From: DASSKO01 sp035690425
GTDB lineage: Bacteria; Actinomycetota; Actinomycetes; Propionibacteriales; Nocardioidaceae
Direction of reading: 5' to 3'
DNA length: 20,365 nucleotides
NCBI GenBank assembly: GCA_035690425.1
Contig: DASSKO010000059.1
Location: 1-20,365 of the forward strand
The notes beneath the pieces are model-generated. The model was not told the origin of the DNA, did not search any database, and saw nothing but the letters and a program-made list of their open reading frames with translations. The position numbers were made by a program, and so were the translations under genes. The stretch's first letter is position 1. Every line of letters starts with the position of its first letter. Below are positions 1 through 6,837 of this stretch, piece by piece.

Positions 1-34
1 GCGCCCCGGCCCGTCGGATCGCACCGGTACGCGC

Positions 35-712
35 TCAGTCCTCCACCGGCTCGAGCGGGGTGTGGTTGCGCGCGAGCACCCAGGCCATCACGGCCAGCGC
101 GCCGACCTGCAGGGGCCAGCCGAGGGCGATCTTGGCGAAGCCGAGGAGCGCCGCCTCTCCCGCCGCCCACAGCGGGTACTGCACCGCGACCCGAATCGCG
201 CACGGCACCGCCAGGATCCAGGTCAGCAGGGCACACAGCCGAACGATCTGAGGGTTGTCGTGCCACCCGGTGGGGTCGCCGGCAACGCTGCCGATCATGA
301 AGCCCACCACGGGCCAGCGCAGCAGGGCGGACATCGCGAGCAGCGCGAAGTACCCGGCGTTGTAGAGGATGCCGGGCAGGAAGGCGTCCTCGGCGTCGCC
401 CGATCGCAGCGCGAAGATCGCGGCGATGGTGATACCGAAGATCGCGTTGAGCACGTACTGCACCGACGACCGCTGCACCAGCCGAAGCAGCAGCGCGACC
501 AGGGCAGCACCCCCGCCGATCGCCAACGACAGCTGCAGGTTGCTGCTGAGGATCCAGCTCAGGGTGAACGCCAACGTCGGGACGATGCCTTCGACCATGC
601 CGCGGCGGCCGCCGAGCGCGACCGACATCTGGTGCCGGACGAGCTGCTCGACCGTCTGCTCGGTGACCTGCGCGCCGGGCTCGAGGCGGCTCGAGCGCAA
701 CGGCCCACTCAT
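35..712 (-). CDS. DUF3159 family integral membrane protein
   Basis: This is a 225-residue polytopic membrane protein of the actinobacterial DUF3159 family, whose function is unknown. After a polar N-terminus of about 38 residues, hydrophobic stretches near residues 40-58, 62-80, 86-104, 112-143, 157-175 and 185-213 suggest about six membrane segments. A short loop with the DPTGW sequence (146-150) precedes the fifth. The ATG start overlaps the stop of the upstream OB-fold gene as ATGA (709-712), so the two are probably translationally coupled. It is the last visible gene of the dut operon. In mycobacteria the equivalent gene is followed by a TrkA/CeoB-type potassium gene, which would lie beyond the left edge here. 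The family call is confident; the function is not known, and transport or envelope roles are guesses. Confidence 0.88.
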   Translation of the reverse strand: MSGPLRSSRLEPGAQVTEQTVEQLVRHQMSVALGGRRGMVEGIVPTLAFTLSWILSSNLQLSLAIGGGAALVALLLRLVQRSSVQYVLNAIFGITIAAIFALRSGDAEDAFLPGILYNAGYFALLAMSALLRWPVVGFMIGSVAGDPTGWHDNPQIVRLCALLTWILAVPCAIRVAVQYPLWAAGEAALLGFAKIALGWPLQVGALAVMAWVLARNHTPLEPVED

Positions 713-1098
713 TCGCGCAGCTCGTAGCGCGGGTTGTACATCACGGCGTCTCCGTCGTGGAGGCTTACCCGGCCCTGGACGAGCAGCGACGTACCCGGGG
801 AGACACCGACGATGCGGCGTCGGCCGAGCCAGACCAGCGTGACACAGCCCGAGCCGTCGTAGAGCTCGGCTTCCAGCGCCGGAGACCCGGAGCGGGGCCG
901 CAGGGTGACGTGGCGCAGCGTGCCGGCCAGCACCACCCGGTCACGGTCGACAGCGTCTGCGATCCGGCAGCACCCGCCGGTTGCACGCACATCGCGCTGC
1001 AGCCGCTGGTCCTCGAGGTCCTGCTGGCTGGAACCGAGCCGGCGCAGCGCCCGGCGGAACCGACCGCCGGCGGGCTCAGCCGTTGACTGTGACGACAT
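709..1098 (-). CDS. OB-fold nucleic-acid-binding domain protein
   Basis: This 129-residue protein fits the small actinobacterial OB-fold family encoded next to DUF3159 and DUF3710. After a basic, Arg-rich helix-like N-terminus (residues 12-38), residues 54-127 alternate short beta-like stretches as in a five-strand OB barrel: VVLAGTLRHVTL (55-66), ALEAELYDGSG (74-84), VTLVWLGRRRI (86-96), LLVQGRVSL (105-113) and a final YNPRYEL (121-127). A Cys pair sits at 43-44. The ATG is supported by a GGAG ribosome-binding sequence (plus-strand CTCC at 1101-1104). Only 14 bases separate it from the DUF3710 stop, and its own stop overlaps the DUF3159 start. The fold suggests binding of single-stranded nucleic acid, as in RecG-type OB domains, but the ligand is unknown. 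Confidence 0.85.
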   Translation of the reverse strand: MSSQSTAEPAGGRFRRALRRLGSSQQDLEDQRLQRDVRATGGCCRIADAVDRDRVVLAGTLRHVTLRPRSGSPALEAELYDGSGCVTLVWLGRRRIVGVSPGTSLLVQGRVSLHDGDAVMYNPRYELRE

Positions 1099-1112
1099 GT
1101 CTCCAGCGTAGT

Positions 1113-1805
1113 TCAGGCTGACGGGGTTGGTGCGGTTCCCGACTGCTGGGCGTCGGGAGGCATCCGCAACGGGATCGCGGCGCGAGGAGCCATCGGCGCG
1201 TCACCGCGCCGGACGATGACCTGCCGGAACGCCTGCTCCAGCAGGCCGCCGGCGTCCGGCTCCGCCGCGGGCCGCCCGAGGAAGGTGCCTCTGAGCAGCC
1301 ACCGGGGAGCGGAGACACCAACCACGCGGCTGACCTGAGCACCCTGCTTGCCCTCGGTGCTTGTGACCGGCACGACCAGCTTGACCTCTGGCCCGAAGTC
1401 GCCCTCCTCCTCGGTGGCAGTGCCGCCACGGCGGGTCGCCTCGGCACCGATCTCGCGGCGCACCTCCGCCCAGATGCTCTCGGTGCGCGGGGCGGCGAAC
1501 GCACGCAGCTCGACCGCGCCGTCCTCGGCGACCAGCATCACGGCGGCGACGGTCTGCGTCTGTTCGTCGACCTGCAGCCGCATCTCCAGGCCGGGCGCTC
1601 CGGTCACGATCAGGCCGCCGAGGTCGACGCGATTGGCCGCCTTGCCGCCGCTCTCTTCGAGGTCGACGTCGGCGACGTCCCAGGGTCCCTGCGGCCGGGC
1701 GATCTCCGCACGGCCACCCGCGTGGGGGTCCACGGGGGTGCCACGCAGCGCCTCGCTCTCCTTCTGCGCACGGTGCGGGTTGGCCTTCTTGCGGCGCCCA
1801 AACAT
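1113..1805 (-). CDS. DUF3710 domain-containing protein
   Basis: This 230-residue soluble protein belongs to DUF3710, a family I know only from Actinobacteria and without assigned function. It begins with the basic MFGRRKK stretch typical of the family. An acidic and polar linker follows, then a conserved core with PWDVADVD (41-48), RVDLGGL (59-65), the WAEVRREI helix (112-119) and APRWLLRGTFLG (165-176). The C-terminal tail is Ala/Pro-rich and probably disordered. The ATG at 1803-1805 directly abuts the TAG stop of dut at 1806-1808, leaving zero spacing, so the two genes are almost certainly co-transcribed and may be co-translated. The constant linkage to dut suggests a role near nucleotide or DNA metabolism, but that is inference only. 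Confidence 0.88.
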   Translation of the reverse strand: MFGRRKKANPHRAQKESEALRGTPVDPHAGGRAEIARPQGPWDVADVDLEESGGKAANRVDLGGLIVTGAPGLEMRLQVDEQTQTVAAVMLVAEDGAVELRAFAAPRTESIWAEVRREIGAEATRRGGTATEEEGDFGPEVKLVVPVTSTEGKQGAQVSRVVGVSAPRWLLRGTFLGRPAAEPDAGGLLEQAFRQVIVRRGDAPMAPRAAIPLRMPPDAQQSGTAPTPSA

Positions 1806-2303
1806 CTACTGTCCTTCCCTGTGCGATCGATCCTGCTGGGTGGGTCCCGCCGCGAAACCACCCGTGGAACCGTAACCGCCGTCACCCCGGTCGGACCCGG
1901 GCAGCCGCTCCACCTCGACGAACCGGGCCCGCGCCACCTGCTGGACGAGCAACTGGGCGATGCGGTCGCCACGGCGCAACGACACCGGCTGCCGGGGGTC
2001 ATGGTTGACCAGCACGACCTTGAGCTCGCCGCGGTAGCCGGCATCGACAGTACCGGGCGCGTTGACGATCGACACCCCGCACCGCGCGGCGAGACCCGAG
2101 CGTGGGTGCACGAGAGCGACGTACCCGTCGGGCAGGGCTATCGACACGCCCGTCGGGACCACGGCCCGCTCCCCCGGGCCGAGATCGACGTCGACCGTCG
2201 TGACGAGGTCGGCGCCGGCGTCGCCGGGGTGCGCATAGGCAGGCAGCGGCACCTCGGGGTCGACCCGGTGGATCAGCACCTCGATCGGTGCAACGGAAGT
2301 CAT
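1806..2303 (-). CDS. dut: dUTP diphosphatase (trimeric dUTPase)
   Basis: The enzyme hydrolyses dUTP to dUMP and diphosphate, keeping uracil out of DNA and supplying dUMP for dTMP synthesis. All five trimeric dUTPase motifs are present in order (numbered from the ATG): DAGADL (28-33), PRSGLA (67-72), GTVDAGYRGELKV with the catalytic Asp (84-96), RGDRIAQLLV (111-120) and the Gly-rich RGDGGYGSTGG arm (139-149). The length of 165 residues is normal. I chose the ATG at 2301-2303; an in-frame GTG two codons upstream (2307-2309) is also possible. Neither has a Shine-Dalgarno sequence, and a TAGGGT -10-like box lies just upstream, so the leader would be very short. It heads the dut, DUF3710, OB-fold, DUF3159 operon and diverges from DUF3093. 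Confidence 0.97.
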   Translation of the reverse strand: MTSVAPIEVLIHRVDPEVPLPAYAHPGDAGADLVTTVDVDLGPGERAVVPTGVSIALPDGYVALVHPRSGLAARCGVSIVNAPGTVDAGYRGELKVVLVNHDPRQPVSLRRGDRIAQLLVQQVARARFVEVERLPGSDRGDGGYGSTGGFAAGPTQQDRSHREGQ

Positions 2304-2322
2304 CGGCACATCACGCTGCCCG

Positions 2323-2328
2323 ACCCTA
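2323..2328 (-). promoter_or_regulatory. Putative -10 box for the dut operon
   Basis: The minus strand reads TAGGGT here, matching the actinobacterial TANNNT -10 pattern. It would place transcription start about 7-9 bases downstream, giving dut a leader of fewer than 20 bases with no Shine-Dalgarno sequence. No convincing -35 hexamer is visible. The same hexamer precedes the potassium transporter gene in this window. The assignment is by pattern and position only. Confidence 0.45.
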
Positions 2329-2367
2329 TCGCCGCCGCGGCGACGGCCCCGTGAAACCCTGTCTCGG

Positions 2368-2817
2368 GTGACCTACAGCGAGCGGCTGAGCGTGCCGGCC
2401 TCCTGGTGGCTGCTCGCCGCCGGGTTTGTCGCAAGCCTGTGGCTTGCCCTGGCCGTAGCGCTGCCCGTGCTCGCCGTCTATGGCATCACGGCGGTCGTCG
2501 CCGGCCTGGCGACCGCGTTGCTGCTCGGGTACGGCGGGACGCGCATCACGGTCGGCCCCGAAGGAGTCCGCGTCGGCCGAGCCCGGTTGGAGTGGGCCGC
2601 CTGCGGAGCGGTGCAGCCGTTGGACTCCGACGCCGCGCACCGTGCCCGCGGCGTCGACGCCGACGCCCGCGCCTACCTGGTGGTTCGGCCCTATCTCCCT
2701 CGCGCCGTGCGGCTGGAGGTGGACGACCCCGCCGATCCGACACCGTACTGGCTGCTCTCGACGCGGCGGCCCGACCGGCTGGCGGCCGCCGTGGAGTCGA
2801 GTCGGCCCAGCGACTGA
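2368..2817 (+). CDS. DUF3093 family membrane protein
   Basis: This 149-residue protein matches the actinobacterial DUF3093 family, which is of unknown function. The family hallmark N-terminus, YSERLSVP followed by WW, is visible at residues 3-14. Two hydrophobic segments follow at about 12-33 and 36-57. A cytosolic-looking domain comes next, with ITVGPEGVRVGRARL (60-74) and a C-terminal stretch ending PYWLLSTRRPDRLAAAV (126-142). That ending resembles bacterial PH-like modules, where this sort of text recurs. The start is GTG at 2368 with no obvious Shine-Dalgarno sequence. The gene is divergent from dut across 58-64 bases, the arrangement also remembered for the mycobacterial dut locus. A membrane-anchored PH-like role is inference. 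Confidence 0.88.
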   Translation: MTYSERLSVPASWWLLAAGFVASLWLALAVALPVLAVYGITAVVAGLATALLLGYGGTRITVGPEGVRVGRARLEWAACGAVQPLDSDAAHRARGVDADARAYLVVRPYLPRAVRLEVDDPADPTPYWLLSTRRPDRLAAAVESSRPSD

Positions 2818-2889
2818 GAGGGCAGGTGACAGGGTTAGCCCCGAGTGGGTAGGAGAGGATGAGCCTGTCGATCGATGAGGAGGACATTC

Positions 2890-3168
2890 ATGGCTGGGTC
2901 CAAGGTATGGAAGGTGTTCGGCATGGCGTCGGCCGTCGGCGCGACGATGGCCGTGCGCAAGGTGCTCAGCGCATCGTGGAAGGTCGGCACCGGCCACGAG
3001 CCGCCGACGAACCCCGCTGACCCCGACGTGGACTGGCACGAGGCGGTTGCGTTCGCCATCGCAAGTGGGGCCGCCATCGGGCTGGCGCGAATGTTCGCCT
3101 CGCGCAAGGCAGCCGACTACTACCGCCGCTCCACCGGCCACCTTCCCCCCGACCTGCAGAAGGACTGA
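2890..3168 (+). CDS. DUF4235 family small membrane protein
   Basis: This is a 92-residue protein of the actinobacterial DUF4235 family. The pattern is a hydrophobic N-terminal helix (about residues 5-22), a polar loop containing Pro/Asp-rich NPADPDVDWHEA (41-52), a second hydrophobic helix (52-69) with conserved small residues, and a basic tail beginning RKAADYYRR (72-80). I placed the start at ATG 2890, because the upstream in-frame ATG at 2875 would use the ribosome-binding site as coding sequence. AGGAGG at 2878-2883 is ideally spaced, 6 bases before 2890. The gene lies 72 bases after DUF3093 on the same strand and ends before a strong hairpin. A two-helix membrane protein of unknown role is all that can be said. 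Confidence 0.85.
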   Translation: MAGSKVWKVFGMASAVGATMAVRKVLSASWKVGTGHEPPTNPADPDVDWHEAVAFAIASGAAIGLARMFASRKAADYYRRSTGHLPPDLQKD

Positions 3169-3199
3169 CGGCCTGCGGGACGACCGGGGGTGAGCGCAG

Positions 3200-3237
3200 G
3201 AGAGCGTGTGCACCGCGACTGCGGGCCACACGCTCTC
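3200..3237. terminator. Bidirectional hairpin between DUF4235 and DUF4193
   Basis: A perfect 11-base-pair stem is formed by GAGAGCGTGTG (3200-3210) and CACACGCTCTC (3227-3237). The 16-base loop contains a second stem, CCGC (3213-3216) with GCGG (3221-3224), closing a GACT tetraloop. It lies between the ends of two convergent genes, 32 bases after the DUF4235 stop and 20 bases beyond the DUF4193 stop. No T-run follows on either strand, as is common in high-GC actinobacteria. Termination in both directions is the simplest reading. Confidence 0.75.
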
Positions 3238-3256
3238 GGGTGCGTGGGTGGTCGGA

Positions 3257-3550
3257 TCAGGCCGCGCAGTCGCGGCAGATCATCGTCTTGGCGTTGGCCA
3301 GCTGGCTGCGGTGGTGCACCAGGAAGCAGCTGCTACAGGTGAACTCGTCCTCCTGCCGCGGCAGCACCTGCACCGCCAGCTCCTCGTGGGACAGGTCCGC
3401 GCCGGGAAGCTCGAACGACTCGGCCGCCTCGGCCTCGTCCTCGTCCACCTTGCCGGAGTTCTTGTCGTGCCGACGTGCCTTGAGCTCCTCGATGCTGTCC
3501 TCGTTGAGCTCTTCGTCGGTCTTGCGTGGTGCGTCGTAGTCGGTTGCCAT
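3257..3550 (-). CDS. DUF4193 zinc-ribbon-like protein
   Basis: This 97-residue protein is of the highly conserved actinobacterial DUF4193 family. It starts with MATDYDAPRK, continues with a strongly acidic middle (residues 12-70), and ends with a four-cysteine module: CSSC at 72-75 and CRDC at 92-95. HH at 79-80 and RSQLA at 81-85 lie between. The CxxC-x16-CxxC pattern predicts a bound zinc. It is similar in style to small RNA-polymerase- or ribosome-associated ribbons, but no function is established to my knowledge. A GGGAGAG ribosome-binding sequence on the minus strand (3558-3564) precedes the ATG by 7 bases. It is a single-gene transcript between DUF4235 and suhB, as remembered for mycobacterial Rv2699c. 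Confidence 0.9.
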   Translation of the reverse strand: MATDYDAPRKTDEELNEDSIEELKARRHDKNSGKVDEDEAEAAESFELPGADLSHEELAVQVLPRQEDEFTCSSCFLVHHRSQLANAKTMICRDCAA

Positions 3551-3604
3551 TCCCTATCTCTCCCTGCTCTGCCGAGCATCCGCCGAGCACGGGCGGTGGT
3601 CCCC

Positions 3605-3640
3605 CGGTGTGCGCCTCAGTGTGTGTCTCAGTGTGTGCCC
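3605..3640. repeat. Three imperfect 12-bp tandem repeats upstream of DUF4193
   Basis: On the plus strand three 12-base units follow directly: CGGTGTGCGCCT (3605-3616), CAGTGTGTGTCT (3617-3628) and CAGTGTGTGCCC (3629-3640). They lie 55-90 bases upstream of the DUF4193 start in the only intergenic region of about 250 bases in the window. A pair of 11-base direct repeats lies closer to the gene (3568-3578 and 3579-3589), and a small hairpin TGCTC/GAGCA (3565-3578) abuts the ribosome-binding site. Operator or leader roles are possible but unproven. Confidence 0.55.
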
Positions 3641-3757
3641 CGATGTTCCGTTCGTGCCTGCAAGGCGGGTAACGCCCTGGAGTCCGGATTTGTGCCCGGC
3701 GGCGAGATTGTGCCTCAAAAGCGACCGAATTGCACGGTGATTCCACATGTTGTCGCC

Positions 3758-3774
3758 GGGCTCCGGCGAAGCCC
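3758..3774 (-). terminator. Weak hairpin downstream of suhB
   Basis: GGGCT (3758-3762) and AGCCC (3770-3774) can pair around a 7-base loop, 23 bases beyond the suhB stop. There is no T-run. It could end the hemH-suhB transcript, but a 5-base-pair stem is weak in DNA this rich in G+C. Confidence 0.3.
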
Positions 3775-3797
3775 ACCGTGTCCGGCGCGTGGTATCC

Positions 3798-4613
3798 CTA
3801 CCCGAGCGAGCCAAACCCGGCGTCCTCCAGCAGCGGCTCGAGCGCGCCGAACAGGCGCGGGTTGGCGGCCACGACGAGGTGGTGGCTAGCCGGCCGGCCC
3901 GCCAGGCCGGCCACCCTCGCGCCGGCCTCGGCGGCGATCAGTCCGCCCGCCGCGAGGTCCCACGGCTGCAGTCCGTGCTCGGCGTAGGCGTCGAGGCGGC
4001 CGCTGGCCACCGCACACAGGTCGAGTGCGGCCGACCCGATCCGGCGGATGTCTCGCACCTGCGGCAGCAGCGCCGCGACCGCGGCTCCCTGCCGGGCCCG
4101 CACCCGGGCGTCGTAACCGAAGCCGGTCCCCACCAGGGCGCCCGAAGCGCCGTGCTGGGTCGATACCCGCACGGATCGCTCCCCCAGCCGGTCCGACACC
4201 GTCGCACCAGCGCCCCGGGAAGCCGACCAGGTCTCGCCCGAGACCGGGTTGTGCACGACACCGACCGCCACCTCGCCATCGACCTCGGCGGCGATGGACA
4301 CGGCCCAGGCTGGGATTCCGTAGAGGTAGTTGACCGTGCCGTCGATCGGGTCGACGACCCAGCGGATGCCGCTGGTGCCGGCCGACGACGCGCCCTCCTC
4401 CCCCAGGAAGCCGTCATCGGGACGGATCGCGCCGATCCGCGCGTGGATCAGGCGCTCCGATGCCCGGTCGGACTCGGTGACCACGTCGGTCGGGCTCGAC
4501 TTCGTGGCCGCAACCGCGATCGACGACTCCTCGCGCAGCCGACGGGCCAGCGCACCGGCCGCCTGCGCGGTCTCCACCGCCAGCTCGAGCAATGACGCCA
4601 GCGGCACGCTCAT
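3798..4613 (-). CDS. suhB: Inositol monophosphatase family protein
   Basis: This 271-residue member of the Mg-dependent, Li-sensitive phosphatase superfamily probably removes phosphate from myo-inositol 1-phosphate or a related sugar phosphate. The first metal-ligand motif is GEE (71-73). The second is WVVDPIDGTVNYLYG (85-99), with the metal-binding Asp88 and Asp91. The C-terminal motif WDLAAGGLIAAEAG (218-231) supplies the third Asp. GSAALDLCAVASGRLDAY (193-210) is the family's substrate-side segment. The in-frame ORF extends 26 codons upstream into hemH, but the MSVPLASLLE start at 4613 overlaps the hemH stop as ATGA and fits homologues, so I use it. In actinobacteria inositol feeds phosphatidylinositol and mycothiol; which substrate applies here is unknown. 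Confidence 0.93.
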   Translation of the reverse strand: MSVPLASLLELAVETAQAAGALARRLREESSIAVAATKSSPTDVVTESDRASERLIHARIGAIRPDDGFLGEEGASSAGTSGIRWVVDPIDGTVNYLYGIPAWAVSIAAEVDGEVAVGVVHNPVSGETWSASRGAGATVSDRLGERSVRVSTQHGASGALVGTGFGYDARVRARQGAAVAALLPQVRDIRRIGSAALDLCAVASGRLDAYAEHGLQPWDLAAGGLIAAEAGARVAGLAGRPASHHLVVAANPRLFGALEPLLEDAGFGSLG

Positions 4614-5698
4614 CGGCCACCCACTGCCGGGCGCTCGGCGGTGTGCTCGCGGGCAGGGTCGGCGCAGCAACCCGCCGGGCAGCGGTCCCACAACGGCTCG
4701 GTGCCGGCCACCGTGGGACGGACGGCGCGCTCACCGCGCTCGACCGCCGCCCGCTCCACCAACAGCTCGCGGACCATCGCCACGAACCGCGGGTCGGTGC
4801 CCGGCGTGGCCACCCGCGCCATCGGCAGGCCGAGCCGGTGCGCGGTCGCACGGGCCTCGGTGTCGAGGTCGTGGATGACTTCCATGTGGTCGGACACGAA
4901 GCCGATCGGCACCACCACCGCACCGGGCACGCCGGCCTTCGCCAACGCCTCCAGTTGGTCGTTGACGTCCGGCTCCAGCCACGGTGTACGCGGCGACCCC
5001 GAGCGCGAGCAGTAGGCCAGATCCCAGTCCGGGTCCCAGCCGGCGTCACCGACCTGGCGCGCGACCTCGGCGGCCACCACCTGGTGCTGACGCTCGTAGG
5101 CGTGCCCCTCGGGCCCGCTGGTGCGCGCCATCGACACCGGGATCGAGTGCGTCACGAACACCAACCGGGAGCCGACGGGCATCTCCCGCAGCGCCGCCAC
5201 CGTCGCATCGACGAACGGCGCCACGAAACCGGGATGGTTGCCGTAGTGCCGAAGCCGGTCCAGCCGGGGGGCGCCGGCCACGCTCGCGGCCGCGTCGAAG
5301 AGGTTCTCCCGGTACTGCCGGCACCCCGAGTACGACGAGTAGGCGCTGGTGACCAGACACGCCGCCCGGCGTACTCCGTCGGCGGCCATCTGCTCGACCG
5401 CGGCGCCGAGGAAGGGGTCCCAGTTCCGGTTGCCCCAGTAGAGCCCGACGTCGATGTCGTGGGCGGCCAGGTCGGCTTCGACCGCAGCGAGCAAGGCGCG
5501 GTTCTGGTCGTTGATCGGGCTACGCCCACCGAAGCCGAGGTAGTGCTCGGCAACCTGCTCGAGACGCTCGCGAGGGACCGGGCGGCCACGGGTGACGTTC
5601 TCCAGGAACGGCAGCACGTCGCCGGGGCCTTCGGGCCCTCCGAAGGAGACGAGCAGCAGCGCGTCATAGGGCTCGGCGTGACCAGACACATCAGCCAT
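4610..5698 (-). CDS. hemH/cpfC: Ferrochelatase (coproporphyrin III type)
   Basis: The enzyme inserts ferrous iron into a porphyrin at the end of heme synthesis. Actinobacteria use coproporphyrin III (CpfC) in the coproporphyrin-dependent route. The 362-residue protein shows the N-terminal LLLVSFGGPEGP (14-25), the catalytic His in FVTHSIP (181-187) and the GFVSDHMEVIHD segment (266-277) carrying the active-site Glu273. The C-terminus has three cysteines (340, 344 and 345), and Cys126 lies in SGCRQYRENL. These are consistent with the [2Fe-2S] cluster reported for mycobacterial ferrochelatase. The ORF runs far upstream in frame, but the ATG at 5698 (MADVSGHAEPYDA) is the sensible start because homology begins directly after it. 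It overlaps suhB as ATGA and is divergent from sepH across 171 bases. Confidence 0.95.
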   Translation of the reverse strand: MADVSGHAEPYDALLLVSFGGPEGPGDVLPFLENVTRGRPVPRERLEQVAEHYLGFGGRSPINDQNRALLAAVEADLAAHDIDVGLYWGNRNWDPFLGAAVEQMAADGVRRAACLVTSAYSSYSGCRQYRENLFDAAASVAGAPRLDRLRHYGNHPGFVAPFVDATVAALREMPVGSRLVFVTHSIPVSMARTSGPEGHAYERQHQVVAAEVARQVGDAGWDPDWDLAYCSRSGSPRTPWLEPDVNDQLEALAKAGVPGAVVVPIGFVSDHMEVIHDLDTEARATAHRLGLPMARVATPGTDPRFVAMVRELLVERAAVERGERAVRPTVAGTEPLWDRCPAGCCADPAREHTAERPAVGGR

Positions 5699-5830
5699 CT
5701 TGACATCCGTGCTCGGCCGCAGGTGCACGGCCGGTGCAGCCCACCCAGGCTTGGCGCCGCCAGGTCGCGGCGGTAGCCTCCGCCCTAGATCGGCGCGGTG
5801 GCTGGGTTCGCGGCGCGCGCGGGTGAAGGA

Positions 5831-5836
5831 TAGGCT
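5831..5836 (+). promoter_or_regulatory. Putative -10 box for sepH
   Basis: TAGGCT fits TANNNT and would put the transcription start near 5843. That leaves a leader of about 27 bases containing AGGAGAA (5856-5862), 7 bases before the sepH ATG. No clear -35 is visible. The same hexamer occurs upstream of metK. Confidence 0.45.
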
Positions 5837-5869
5837 CGCCCGACCAGACAGGCATAGGAGAACACATCG

Positions 5870-6820
5870 ATGGTCGAGCTCCGGCTCGTGGGCTTGAGCG
5901 AGGACCGGCACCGGCTGGTCCTCACTGACTCCGTCGGGCAGGAGTTCACCGTGGCTGTCGACGATCGACTGCGGGCGGCGCTGCGCGGCGACCGCGCCCG
6001 GCTTGGCCCATTGGAGGTCCAGATGGACAGCGCACTGCGGCCCCGTGACATCCAGGCCCGGATTCGAGCCGGTGACTCTCCCGAGGCCGTCGCCGAGGTG
6101 GCGCAGGTCCCCGTCGACAAGATCATGAGCTATGCCGTGCCGGTGCTGGCCGAGCGCCAGCACATGGCCGACCGGGCGCTGCGGTCGGGCGTGCGCCGCA
6201 AGGGTGGCGAGGGTCCGGGACGGCTGCTCGGCGATCTGGTCGCCGACCGGTTGCGCTCCGACAATGTCGACCCCGACAGCGCCGGCTGGGATGCCTGGCG
6301 CCGCGAGGACGGCAAGTGGACGGTCACGGTGACGCATGCGGCCGGCGGGGCCGAGCAGACAGGCACGTTCACCTTCGACACCCTCGGCCGCTATGCCACG
6401 GCCGACGACGACGCCGCACGGTGGCTGCTCGGCGAGGTGACACCGGAGTCTGCCGGTCCGCAGCAGGGGCGACCGGCGCGACGGTTGAGCGCAGTCGCCG
6501 GCGCGGTCGAGGACGACGCCCCGCTGCCGTTCGACGAGTACGGCCAGCCGTTCGGTGGATACGATCGGGCGGTCGATGACCTCACCCCCGAGACCACCGA
6601 GCCGGAGCCCGCCGTCGAGACCCGGCCCGACGATCTCGGCGGCGAGGACGCTGAGGCGGGCGCCGGAGCGGGCCCTGAGGCTGGCCCTGAAGCGGACCCA
6701 GGAGCGGACGTCGAACACCCTGCTGCCGAGGAGGAACCGCGGCGGCGGAGTCGCAAGTCACGCGGCCGGGCGAGTGTGCCGAGCTGGGACGAGATCATGT
6801 TCGGCCGCACCAAGGAGTAG
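5870..6820 (+). CDS. sepH: Cell division protein SepH (DUF3071)
   Basis: SepH is a conserved actinobacterial protein shown in Streptomyces and mycobacteria to bind FtsZ and promote its assembly during septation. The 316-residue product has the DUF3071 domain at its N-terminus: VELRLVGLSEDRHRLVL (2-18), a helix-turn-helix-like region (about 57-92, RPRDIQARIRAG then VDKIMSYA), and a beta-rich end with WDAWRREDGKWTVTV (140-154). Residues 240-290 form an acidic Ala/Gly/Pro/Glu-rich linker that is probably disordered. A basic patch (290-300) and the conserved SVPSWDEIMFG tail (302-312) close the protein; conservation at this end suggests a partner-binding site. AGGAGAA lies 7 bases before the ATG. 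It converges on sseA with only 17 bases between the stops. Confidence 0.95.
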   Translation: MVELRLVGLSEDRHRLVLTDSVGQEFTVAVDDRLRAALRGDRARLGPLEVQMDSALRPRDIQARIRAGDSPEAVAEVAQVPVDKIMSYAVPVLAERQHMADRALRSGVRRKGGEGPGRLLGDLVADRLRSDNVDPDSAGWDAWRREDGKWTVTVTHAAGGAEQTGTFTFDTLGRYATADDDAARWLLGEVTPESAGPQQGRPARRLSAVAGAVEDDAPLPFDEYGQPFGGYDRAVDDLTPETTEPEPAVETRPDDLGGEDAEAGAGAGPEAGPEADPGADVEHPAAEEEPRRRSRKSRGRASVPSWDEIMFGRTKE

Positions 6821-6837
6821 CGCTCGCTCGCCGTGGC

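Noticed and set aside
1..34. Possible end of a further gene at the left edge.
   Set aside because: Thirty-four bases are too few to support a coding call. A TrkA/CeoB-type gene would be expected beyond the edge by synteny, but nothing here shows it.
2326..3231. A minus-strand open frame of 301 codons opposite DUF3093 and DUF4235.
   Set aside because: It is antisense to two recognised families, has no motif, and runs through the terminator hairpin and the ribosome-binding site of DUF4235.
3554..3814. Small minus-strand frames in the gap between suhB and DUF4193.
   Set aside because: They run through the tandem repeats and the suhB end, lack ribosome-binding sites and resemble no known protein; the gap is better read as regulatory sequence.
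5699..6718. In-frame N-terminal extension of the ferrochelatase frame, making a 702-residue product.
   Set aside because: The extension is antisense to sepH and shows no domain. Ferrochelatase homology starts right after the ATG at 5698.
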